Assembly: GCA_002394165.1 (NCBI GenBank)
Contig: DGTA01000005.1
Coordinates: forward strand, 1-11,722
Source: Lachnospiraceae bacterium UBA4348
GTDB taxonomy: Bacteria; Bacillota; Clostridia; Lachnospirales; Lachnospiraceae
Direction of reading: 5' to 3'
Length of the DNA: 11,722 nucleotides
The translations under genes and the position numbers were made by a program. Below the pieces are notes generated by a model that was not told the origin of the DNA, did not search any database, and saw only the letters and a program-made list of their open reading frames with translations. Below are positions 4,761-11,722 of this stretch, piece after piece. Numbering within the stretch: the first letter of the stretch is position 1; each line of letters opens with the position of its first letter.

Positions 4761-6467
4761 ATGCAATTTATCATAACAAACGGCACTTCTTACTGCCACA
4801 GATCCAACCGCCAGGCGGTCAGTATCGTGGAAACGGTTGATGCCGCCACCAAATTTGCTGACAGAGAGGCTGCCGAAAAACTGCTGCTTCGCGCAACCAA
4901 GAAGCTTAAAGGCTTCTATATTGAGCAGATCTCCGGTGCAGAGAAATCCCCCGAAAAAGGAACCGCAAAGAAGGAAAAGACAGAGAAACAGACTCCCGCC
5001 AGACAGACTGCAAAAAAGGGCCGCCCCAGGAAGAAAGCAGAGGAAGTGAAAGAGCAGGCTGCTGAAATGCCCGCAGAGGAAAAGGCTGCCAAGGAAGAGA
5101 CTTCTGCAGAGGAGCAGGCTGCGCCTGCAAAAGAAAAGCGCAGATCTTCACGCAGGTCTTCTTCAAGACGAGGCCGCGGATCCAGAAAGACTGCTGAATC
5201 TGCAGAGACCGGCACGGACGGGACGGTGACTGACGAAACTGCTGATGAAGAGCTGAGGGCTGCTGAAACGGAAACGGCTGAAGCGGAAAATGTTCCGGAA
5301 GAATCAGCTGCGGAAGCTGCCCCCGAGGAAACCCAGGCAGTTGTGGCAGAAGAGCCTGAGGCAGAAGAGCCTGCGCCGGCTCCCGTGCCCCCCGCCAGAG
5401 GCCGCCGCCAGATCAGTGAGCTGGATATCCAGGAAGCCAGTGCAAGACTCTGGGCGGATGCTGATGAACCTGTCACTCCTTCTAAATCTCCTGTAAAAGG
5501 AAAAACGACTGCAAAAGAGTCTTCCAGGCTGCAGACAGACGCAGAGTCGATCATGGCTGCCAGTGCCAGGCTGTGGGATGACGACCTGCCTGTAAAGGCT
5601 GAGTCAAAACCTGCGGTTCAAAAGCCGGATAACCGGACAGAATCGGTGAGGGAAGAGGCCGTTGCAGAGGAAACTGTTCAAGAGACGAAGATGGCCGAGG
5701 CTGAAATGCCGGAGACATCTGCCGCAGCTGAGATTACGCAGACAGCCGCCGACACCGAAGAGACTGCTTTTGTTGACCGCACCAGGCAGGGACGTTCTTC
5801 CCAGCGTTCCCGTTCCAGAAGGCGCGATGACAATCGTGAGAACCGCCGTGAAAGCGACAGCCGCCGCGATGATGACAGGCGCCGTGACAGCCGCCAGGAC
5901 AGCGACAGCCGACGCGAAGAAAGCAGGGCAGCTGTTTCTGAGCCGGTTTCTTCAGTTGAGACCGTTCAGAAAACGGAGGATGCAGCTGCTGAGGAAAGAA
6001 CGGAAAGCCGCAGCGGAAATGGTTCTGAAAACCGTCAGGAAAACAGGCGGGGCGAGGGCTCACGCACCAGGCGGTCACGCAGACGCTCTTCCGGTTCTTC
6101 TTCAAGGAACAGACAGGAGAATACAGGTACTGATTCATCCGCGCAGCTGACCAGGCGCCGCTTCTTCACTCAGCAGGAGCGCAACCTGATCTACAACCGG
6201 ACCGAAGGCCATTGTGGTATCTGCGGGCGTTTCATCCCGCTGGAGGAATACACTATTGACCACATCATTCCTCTTTCCAAGGGCGGAACGAACGATCTGG
6301 ACAATCTGCAGGCCTGCTGCGGTTTCTGCAACAAGGCAAAGGATGACAGTATGGGAGAAGATTTCTTTGACAGGATCGAACGCATTTTCCTGTATCAGGC
6401 TAAGCTGCGGTACGGGAAAAAGAATTACAAAAAGATCAAAAAAGCTGTGAAAGAACTTGAAGACTGA
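4761..6467 (+). CDS. HNH-nuclease-domain protein with long charged low-complexity linker
   Basis: A 568-residue protein of unknown role. The start at 4761 is preferred over an in-frame ATG at 4743 because GCGGAGG (4749-4755) lies 5 bases before it. Residues 1-57 form a small ordered domain of unknown function (MQFIITNGTSYCHRSNR... to ...LKGFYIEQI). Residues about 58-465 are disordered: Glu/Ala/Lys-rich, with an AT-hook-like KKGRPRKK (85-92) and an Arg/Ser block (127-143). ASARLW occurs twice (226-231 and 267-272), followed by an Arg/Asp/Ser block (340-389) and a further Arg/Ser block near 435-453. The C-terminal HNH domain has C485-x2-C488, D500-H501 in DHIIPL, N515, and C520-x2-C523-N524, so the metal-finger and catalytic residues are all present. 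DNA cleavage is expected from the domain; target and purpose are unknown. The gene appears monocistronic, with its own promoter and a terminator. Confidence 0.88.
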   Translation: MQFIITNGTSYCHRSNRQAVSIVETVDAATKFADREAAEKLLLRATKKLKGFYIEQISGAEKSPEKGTAKKEKTEKQTPARQTAKKGRPRKKAEEVKEQAAEMPAEEKAAKEETSAEEQAAPAKEKRRSSRRSSSRRGRGSRKTAESAETGTDGTVTDETADEELRAAETETAEAENVPEESAAEAAPEETQAVVAEEPEAEEPAPAPVPPARGRRQISELDIQEASARLWADADEPVTPSKSPVKGKTTAKESSRLQTDAESIMAASARLWDDDLPVKAESKPAVQKPDNRTESVREEAVAEETVQETKMAEAEMPETSAAAEITQTAADTEETAFVDRTRQGRSSQRSRSRRRDDNRENRRESDSRRDDDRRRDSRQDSDSRREESRAAVSEPVSSVETVQKTEDAAAEERTESRSGNGSENRQENRRGEGSRTRRSRRRSSGSSSRNRQENTGTDSSAQLTRRRFFTQQERNLIYNRTEGHCGICGRFIPLEEYTIDHIIPLSKGGTNDLDNLQACCGFCNKAKDDSMGEDFFDRIERIFLYQAKLRYGKKNYKKIKKAVKELED

Positions 6468-6488
6468 TCCGGGACCAGACAAGCATAA

Positions 6489-6520
6489 ACAGGGCTGTCA
6501 CCGTTTGGTGGCAGCCCTGT
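6489..6520 (+). terminator. Hairpin terminator after the HNH-domain gene
   Basis: A 14-bp stem (6489-6502 with 6507-6520, including one G-T wobble) and a GTTT loop begin 21 bases after the stop codon. The outer nine pairs, ACAGGGCTG with CAGCCCTGT, are perfect. The following ATGTGTTTCTGAATGTTTTG is T-rich but interrupted, so termination may be incomplete. Confidence 0.7.
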
Positions 6521-6959
6521 ATGTGTTTCTGAATGTTTTGGGTTTGTTGTATTTAGCAGGTCTTCAGTCCAGATACATTTTGGACTGCGTGTCGGCCGGA
6601 AGGCCCAGGGGGCTTTCATGGCTGCTGTCGAAAAGGAAGACCAGCGCTTTTTTAGCTTTTGTCTTGAAGGAAGCCGCTGCGGCTTCTCCTGCGCGATTGA
6701 TGGTTTTTGCTCTTTCAAGGATGTCTGTGGTGGTGTAAAGGCTTCTTACTGCTGTATTTGTTATTGTATTTTTCTCCTGTTTTTTAACTGTATATTTATC
6801 TTTGCGATTGTATTCTTTTTTGTATTGTTGTGTTTCATGTTTATTTATACATCCGCGTTTCCGGATATCCACGCTCTGGCAGAAAAAGTTTACTGGTGTG
6901 AAATAACGTATTGTGTTAATATGTAATGCTGTAGAAACCGAGAGAAAATAAGAGGGCTT
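6521..6959. other. Gene-poor region with inverted repeats and no convincing gene
   Basis: These 439 bases between the HNH gene terminator and the YfhO-family gene hold no recognisable gene. The left part (to about 6735) has ordinary GC content and contains a 7-bp inverted repeat CAGTCCA/TGGACTG (6565-6587) and a 17-bp palindrome GAAGCCGC-T-GCGGCTTC (6670-6686). The palindrome is nested inside a CTTGAA/TTCAAG pair (6663-6668 and 6714-6719). The right part (about 6740-6930) is T-rich on the plus strand and probably holds the promoter of the next gene, though no -35/-10 pair is convincing. A minus-strand frame stays open to a stop at 6564, but it lacks a credible start and ribosome binding site. 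Confidence 0.5.
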
Positions 6960-9833
6960 ATGAAAACGGACAGAAGGAAATATTACCTTATCTATACGCT
7001 GCTTTTTGCCGTGCTCTGCGCGGGGACTTTTTTCTGGTTCCCCATGTACGGCAGGAGTCTTGTCAGGGGCGGAGACGGTTATTATCAGCACACGAAGGCA
7101 CTGGCCTTTCTGGGGAAGTGGCTGCGGGATATCGTGCATACCGTTTTTGTCAGGCACAGTCTTGACCTGCCAACCTACTCCCTGAGCATGGGATACGGGG
7201 CGGATGCAGTGACGACCATGCACTATTATGTGCTGGGCGATCCGCTGAACCTGCTCGCGGTCTTTGTGCCCCAGGAGAAGACAGCCATTCTGTACGAATG
7301 TCTGATCTTTGTGAGAATGTATCTGGCGGGCATCGTGTTCTCATTTTTCTGCTTTTTCCATAAGAAAGAGAATCAGACGGCGATCCTGGCCGGATCCATG
7401 CTGTATGTCTTTTCCGGCTATGTGATGTTTGCCGGCGTCAGGCACCCTTATTTCATCAACCCCATGATCTGGTTCCCGCTGATACTGGCCGGAGCCGAGA
7501 TGGTGAGGGAGAAAGGCCGGTACGCGCTCCTGGCGGTCAGCGTGTGCATGGCGGCCATCAGCAATTTCTACTTTTTCTATATGATCGTCATCCTCACGGT
7601 GCTGTATGTGCTCTGGAGGATCTTCACCATCTACCGGAGAGGCCAGCTGAATAAGGCGCTGGTGTGGATCGGAAAACTGTTTGTCGGTGCCGGGACGGGC
7701 GTTCTGATGAGCGCCTTCCTTTTCTGGCCGGTGGTGCGGCTGTTCCTGGCCAGCTCCCGGGGAGGAGCGGACGGCAGTATCTATGCCATGTACAGGACGT
7801 CTTATTACCTGACATTCCCCGGAAGCTTTATGACGTTTGCCGGGCCGGGCAACTGGACACACCTGGGATTTACCGGCGTGGGCATGGTGGCTGTATTGGT
7901 ACTGTTTCTTATCCGCAGGAAATACACCTCACTCAAGGCGGCTTTCATCTTTCTTATGCTCTTGCTGCTTATTCCGTTTGGAGGCTATGTGCTGAACGGT
8001 TTTATCTATACCCTGAATCGCTGGACATGGGCGGTCGCTCTTCTTACAGCTTGGATTCTGGTCGTAATCTGGGAAAAGATATTTGCTCTGGATAAGCGGC
8101 AGCTGATGGGACTTTGTATCTTGCTTATTCTGTTAACGGGGATCATTTTCCTGTGTGTGCATTATGGCAGATCCGATGGCGTGGTCCAGCTTGCTGCAGC
8201 CTGGGCGCTTGCTTTGCTGCTGTGCTGTACTTCTCTGATGCCCATTTCTCAGGCGTTGGGAGAAAAGTTGCTTACAGTCATTTTGTGTGCAGGAATTATC
8301 CTTAACGGCTGGTTAGGATACAGTTCGCGCTGGACGGGATATGCGCTGGAGTTTAAAACAAATGAGGAAATGACCCGCTATCTTAGTCCTGAAGAGATCC
8401 GGAACGGTGACAATGACACGGTTCGGCTTGCCCGTTCTAATTTTCTTAATACAGAAGCAGAAGCAGTCGCTATTTTAGAGGACGCGGATGTAGTTCGGTA
8501 TGATGGTCATTCTCTTACCAGAAATGCTTCTGTGCTGACGGGTATGCATTCTACTCAGTTCTATTGGAGCCTGGGCGGAGAAAACCTGGACTCTTTCTTG
8601 CAGCAGATGGGAAACCGGGAGTACCTGGGCTACAGTTATAACGGACTTGATGATCGGACAGGGCTGATGACTGTTTCAGGTGTACGCTATTTCTATACGC
8701 CGGACGGCAACTGGGTGCCCTACGGTTTCGACAGGATCGGCGAAGATGTAAATCCGCTCGATAAAGCATGGCCGATCTACGAGAATAAAAATGCACTGCC
8801 GCTGGGCTTTGCTTACAGCGGGTACATACCTTCCGATGAATTTGATGCGGCGGATGCTGTTGCCAGGGAAGAGATGCTGCTGCAGGCAGCGGCTCTGGAA
8901 GATACTCGTTCTGTGGAGGAATTGGGTATCGAAAAGGCGCAGATTGAAACTGTGTCCGAATCACTTCCTTATGACATTCGAATCGATACCGCATCAAACT
9001 TCGGCAGAAACCCTGAAGATATTGTCGAATATCTTGAGAATGGAATCAGAACTTACGTTAATAATGTGACGCTGACATTGCTCTGCGATGGAAATGAAAA
9101 GAGCGAGACATCCGTCTATATAAAGGGCCTGGATTATACTGACGGCAAAGTACCTTTCGGGGAGTTGAGCTTGAGAAATAAGCTGTGGCGTATTCGTCAT
9201 AATCAGTATGGCTCAGAACCGGTTCAATTGGACTTCCTAATCTCGGCGGGAGTTTCAAATCAGGAGCTTTCAAGGTCGAAAAAACTGACATTATATACCG
9301 ATAAACATGAGTGGTATAACGGACGCCGCGACTTCGTCGTCAATTTGGGATACCGGGAAGTGCCGGACGGATATATACAGATTAAGTTCCCCTACGCCGG
9401 TGTTTACACCTGGGATTCGCTGGAAGTGGTCTCCACCGGAATGGAGCGCATCGATGCGCAGACAGCTGCGCTCCGGGAGGATGTGCTCGAGAATATCGAC
9501 CTGCATCCCATGGGAGAGTCGGGGCTGACGAACCTCGTCACCGGGAATATCAGCCTGGAGAAACCGAAGATCTTATTTATCTCCATCCCCAATGACAGCG
9601 GCTGGACCGCGAAGGTGGACGGTGAGAAAAAAGAGATCCTGCTCGCTGACAATATGTTCATGGCGCTGCCGCTGGAGGCGGGAGATCATCAGATCGAACT
9701 TCGGTATGAGACTCCAGGCATGCGCGAAGGTCTGCTGATGACCGCGGCGGGCATGATCATACTGATTTTACTGAGTATCAGAAGAAATAAGGCAACCAAA
9801 AGGGAAACAGGACAGGAGGCTTTGAAGAAATGA
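6960..9833 (+). CDS. YfhO-family polytopic membrane protein (probable GT-C glycosyltransferase)
   Basis: A 957-residue membrane protein, near the upper end of the usual YfhO length. An N-terminal helix (about 8-28) is followed by an extracytoplasmic loop with GGD39GYYQH; an acidic residue in the first outer loop is the expected catalytic position in GT-C enzymes. Many further helices run to about residue 460. A large extracytoplasmic region (about 460-930) follows, ending in one last helix (LLMTAAGMIILILLSI) and a basic tail. Just before it, TAKVDGEKKEILLADNMF and LEAGDHQIELRYETP match the conserved C-terminal YfhO module. In Bacillus, YfhO acts with a CsbB-type transferase to glycosylate lipoteichoic acid; the role here is inferred. 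GAGGG (6952-6956) precedes the ATG by 3 bases. The central part (about 8040-9310) is visibly AT-richer than the ends. The stop overlaps the next start by 4 bases. Confidence 0.85.
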   Translation: MKTDRRKYYLIYTLLFAVLCAGTFFWFPMYGRSLVRGGDGYYQHTKALAFLGKWLRDIVHTVFVRHSLDLPTYSLSMGYGADAVTTMHYYVLGDPLNLLAVFVPQEKTAILYECLIFVRMYLAGIVFSFFCFFHKKENQTAILAGSMLYVFSGYVMFAGVRHPYFINPMIWFPLILAGAEMVREKGRYALLAVSVCMAAISNFYFFYMIVILTVLYVLWRIFTIYRRGQLNKALVWIGKLFVGAGTGVLMSAFLFWPVVRLFLASSRGGADGSIYAMYRTSYYLTFPGSFMTFAGPGNWTHLGFTGVGMVAVLVLFLIRRKYTSLKAAFIFLMLLLLIPFGGYVLNGFIYTLNRWTWAVALLTAWILVVIWEKIFALDKRQLMGLCILLILLTGIIFLCVHYGRSDGVVQLAAAWALALLLCCTSLMPISQALGEKLLTVILCAGIILNGWLGYSSRWTGYALEFKTNEEMTRYLSPEEIRNGDNDTVRLARSNFLNTEAEAVAILEDADVVRYDGHSLTRNASVLTGMHSTQFYWSLGGENLDSFLQQMGNREYLGYSYNGLDDRTGLMTVSGVRYFYTPDGNWVPYGFDRIGEDVNPLDKAWPIYENKNALPLGFAYSGYIPSDEFDAADAVAREEMLLQAAALEDTRSVEELGIEKAQIETVSESLPYDIRIDTASNFGRNPEDIVEYLENGIRTYVNNVTLTLLCDGNEKSETSVYIKGLDYTDGKVPFGELSLRNKLWRIRHNQYGSEPVQLDFLISAGVSNQELSRSKKLTLYTDKHEWYNGRRDFVVNLGYREVPDGYIQIKFPYAGVYTWDSLEVVSTGMERIDAQTAALREDVLENIDLHPMGESGLTNLVTGNISLEKPKILFISIPNDSGWTAKVDGEKKEILLADNMFMALPLEAGDHQIELRYETPGMREGLLMTAAGMIILILLSIRRNKATKRETGQEALKK

Positions 9834-11125
9834 AACCGTATGCTGAGATGAGCGTGGAAGAACTGCAGGAAGAACTGGCACAGGCGAAGGCGCTGTACCG
9901 CAAATACCAGGACATGGACCTGCATCTGGATATGAGAAGAGGTGTTCCGTGCACCGAGCAGCTGGACCTGTCCATGGGTATGATGGATGCGCTCGATTCC
10001 AATCAGGACCTGAGGTGCGATGACGGAACCGACTGCCGTACCTACGGGGTGCTCGGCGGTATCCACGAGGCGAAGGAACTGATCGGCGATATGATGGAGA
10101 ACAATCCGGACAATATCCTGATCTTCGGCAATTCCTCTCTGAATGTTATGTATGACACGGTCGCCCGGGCCATGACCCACGGCATCATGGGCAATACGCC
10201 CTGGTGCAAGCTGGACAGCGTAAAATTCCTGTGTCCCTCACCCGGCTATGACCGGCATTTTGCGATCACGGAATATTTCGGGATCGAGATGATCACGGTA
10301 CCCATGACGCCGACCGGACCGGATATGGATATTGTGGAAAAACTTGTCGCGGAGGATGAGGCCATCAAGGGTATCTGGTGTGTTCCGAAGTACTCCAACC
10401 CGCAGGGAATCTCCTACTCGGACGAGACTGTCCGCCGCTTCGCACGGCTCAAGCCCGCGGCTCCCGACTTCAGGATCTTTTGGGACAACGCCTACGGGGT
10501 GCACCATCTGTATGATACCAATCAGGATTACCTGATCGAGATCCTTGCGGAGTGTAAGAGGGCCGGCAATCCGGACCTGGTCTATAAGTTTGCCTCCACC
10601 TCCAAGATCACCTTCCCGGGCAGCGGCATCGCTTCCATGGCGACGTCTCTGAACAATCTCGAGGATATCCGCAGACAGATGAGGATTCAGACCATCGGTC
10701 ATGACAAGGTCAACCAGCTGCGTCATGTGCGCTTTTTTAATGATATCTACGGGCTGACCGAGCACATGCGCAAGCATGCGGACATCCTGCGGCCCAAATT
10801 CGAGATGGTCGAGAGTATCCTTGAGGAGAACCTGGGCGGACTCGGCATCGGTACCTGGACCTGCCCGAGAGGCGGCTACTTCATCAGCTTTGATGCCATG
10901 CCCGGCTGCGCAAAAAAAATAGTCGCCAGGGCCCAGAAGGCAGGTGTGAAGATGACCCCGGCAGGAGCCACCTTCCCCTACGGAAAGGACCCGAGCGACA
11001 GCAATATCCGTATCGCGCCGACTTATCCGCCGCTTGAGGACCTGAAGACAGCCACGAAGCTGTTCACGGTCTGCGTGCGGATCTGTGCGCTGCAGAAACT
11101 CCTTGAGGAGAACGGCGCCGCCTGA
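9830..11125 (+). CDS. PLP-dependent aminotransferase, aspartate aminotransferase type Ic-like
   Basis: A 431-residue cytoplasmic fold-type I aminotransferase of the atypical Ic aspartate aminotransferase group. N190 (PKYSNPQG) and D219 with Y222 (FWDNAYG) contact the cofactor. K259 in ASTSKITFPGSG is the Schiff-base lysine, and R394 (NIRIAPTYP) is the expected substrate-carboxylate arginine. All key residues are present. The N-terminal 30 residues form a charged helix (MSVEELQEELAQAKALYRKY) typical of this group. ATGA at 9830 overlaps the stop of the YfhO-family gene, so translation is probably coupled, although the two functions have no obvious link. Aspartate/oxaloacetate exchange is the likeliest reaction; the exact substrates are inferred from the family. 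Confidence 0.92.
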   Translation: MKPYAEMSVEELQEELAQAKALYRKYQDMDLHLDMRRGVPCTEQLDLSMGMMDALDSNQDLRCDDGTDCRTYGVLGGIHEAKELIGDMMENNPDNILIFGNSSLNVMYDTVARAMTHGIMGNTPWCKLDSVKFLCPSPGYDRHFAITEYFGIEMITVPMTPTGPDMDIVEKLVAEDEAIKGIWCVPKYSNPQGISYSDETVRRFARLKPAAPDFRIFWDNAYGVHHLYDTNQDYLIEILAECKRAGNPDLVYKFASTSKITFPGSGIASMATSLNNLEDIRRQMRIQTIGHDKVNQLRHVRFFNDIYGLTEHMRKHADILRPKFEMVESILEENLGGLGIGTWTCPRGGYFISFDAMPGCAKKIVARAQKAGVKMTPAGATFPYGKDPSDSNIRIAPTYPPLEDLKTATKLFTVCVRICALQKLLEENGAA

Positions 11126-11722
11126 TCACTGAAGTGACCGGCGGTCGCCCAGCGTCACCGTGAGCGTTTTTTCCTTATAGTAATCATCCGAGCTGCCGTA
11201 GACCTTCAGATCGACCTGTTCGCCCGGCTCGTAGTAGAGCTGTACTGCCTGGAGGTCCCGCATGCCGGTGATGGGCTGTCCGTCGAAGGAGGTGATGATG
11301 TCGCCTTCCTCAAGACCGGCCTGCTCGGCGGGTGAGCCGGATTCAACGCCGGTCACGTAGACACCCTTCGGAATGTTGTAGAAAAGGACGGCCTCACTGG
11401 AGACGCCCTGACCGGTAATACCCATATAGCCGGCCTGGTCGGCATCGAGCATCACACGTGTCTTCTGGGTCATCAGGTTTTCGAGGATCGGCATGGCCAG
11501 GGATACCGGGATGGCATAGCCCATTCCCTCAGAGCCGCTGGCGGCTGCCTTGGCGGAGTTGATGCCGATCACCTCGCCGCGCATGTTCATCAGCGCGCCG
11601 CCGCTGTTGCCGGGATTGATGGCCGCATCCGTCTGGATGAGGTGCTGATAGGACGTGGTGTCCGAAGCATCCTGCGCGACCAGGGAGCGGTCCTTGGCGC
11701 TGACAATGCCGGTGGTGACGGA
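11126..11722 (-). CDS. HtrA/DegP-type trypsin-like serine protease with PDZ domain (5' end beyond the window)
   Basis: The C-terminal 198 codons of a surface or membrane-anchored quality-control protease. The minus-strand frame is open from the right window edge, so the N-terminus, any membrane anchor, and the catalytic His and Asp lie outside. Visible are LIQTDAAINPGNSGGAL, with the catalytic Ser codon at 11603-11605, then GEVIGINSAK and GMGYAIPVS, the closing strands of the protease domain. A PDZ domain follows, with carboxylate loop YMGI, then GVYVTGVESGSPAEQAGLEEGD and a C-terminal strand ending GDRRSLQ. An internal ATG at 11590 is not the start, because the GNSGG motif lies upstream of it. 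The stop codon directly abuts that of the convergent aminotransferase. Confidence 0.95.
   Translation of the reverse strand, partial: SVTTGIVSAKDRSLVAQDASDTTSYQHLIQTDAAINPGNSGGALMNMRGEVIGINSAKAAASGSEGMGYAIPVSLAMPILENLMTQKTRVMLDADQAGYMGITGQGVSSEAVLFYNIPKGVYVTGVESGSPAEQAGLEEGDIITSFDGQPITGMRDLQAVQLYYEPGEQVDLKVYGSSDDYYKEKTLTVTLGDRRSLQ

Noticed and set aside
4916..5554. A 212-codon minus-strand frame with Ser/Ala/Val-rich repeats.
   Set aside because: It is the mirror of the Glu/Ala/Arg codons in the low-complexity linker of the HNH protein and has no start signals.
5800..5930. CRISPR-like or tandem DNA repeats in the Arg/Asp/Ser-rich stretch.
   Set aside because: The similarity is degenerate and follows from repeated Arg/Asp/Ser codons; there is no constant repeat-plus-spacer unit.
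6457..6738. A 93-codon plus-strand frame beginning inside the HNH gene end.
   Set aside because: It runs through the terminator hairpin, has no ribosome binding site and resembles no known protein.
6618..6926. A 102-codon plus-strand frame with Cys/Phe-rich membrane-like sequence.
   Set aside because: The composition follows from the T/TG-rich DNA; the purine run before its ATG is not a clear ribosome binding site and no promoter or recognisable motif supports it.
11588..11590. ATG at 11590 as the start of the protease.
   Set aside because: The frame is open to the window edge, and the catalytic GNSGG motif lies upstream of this Met, so it is an internal codon.

Overview
The window looks like a chromosomal segment of a moderately GC-rich Firmicute, probably a Clostridia/Lachnospiraceae-type anaerobe. 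Support comes from AGGAG-type ribosome binding sites close to ATG starts, sigma-A-like TTGACA/TATTAT promoters, a YfhO-family membrane protein, a type Ic aspartate aminotransferase family member, and a split HMA protein plus P1B-type ATPase. The taxonomic call is inference; no rRNA or tRNA is present to settle it.

Layout. (1) 1-1205, minus: 5' portion of an L-lactate permease (LctP/LldP family), running off the left edge. (2) 1367-1942, plus: a TetR/AcrR-type regulator, divergent from the permease across a 161-bp region with overlapping promoters and two inverted repeats, so it probably controls the permease and itself. (3) 1947-2312, minus: a Cys/His-rich ArsR/SmtB metal sensor. It is divergent from (4) 2458-4648, plus: a stand-alone HMA metal-binding protein and a Zn/Cd/Pb-type P1B ATPase without an N-terminal HMA domain. 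Together these form a metal-responsive efflux module. The 145-bp sensor/efflux intergenic region holds a strong promoter flanked by dyads.

(5) A nearly perfect 58-bp palindrome (4622-4679) of REP/REPIN-like appearance covers the last codons and the stop of the ATPase. Its right edge supplies the start of the -35 element of the next gene. (6) 4761-6467, plus: an HNH-nuclease-domain protein with a small unknown N-terminal domain and about 410 residues of charged, low-complexity linker. The linker carries an AT-hook-like motif, Arg/Ser blocks and a duplicated ASARLW motif. The gene has its own promoter and ends at a 14-bp-stem terminator. This is the least explained gene in the window.

(7) 6521-6959: a gene-poor region with several inverted repeats and an unconvincing minus-strand reading frame. 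(8) 6960-9833, plus: a YfhO-family polytopic membrane protein, probably a GT-C type glycosyltransferase, with an AT-richer central block. It overlaps by 4 bp with (9) 9830-11125, plus: a PLP-dependent aminotransferase. (10) 11126-11722, minus: the C-terminal part of an HtrA/DegP-type serine protease with a PDZ domain, running off the right edge. Its stop codon directly abuts that of the aminotransferase.

No CRISPR array, prophage, tRNA, rRNA or complete insertion sequence was seen. The most unusual items are the HNH protein, the palindrome fused to the ATPase 3' end, and the layered dyads around the metal-efflux promoter.
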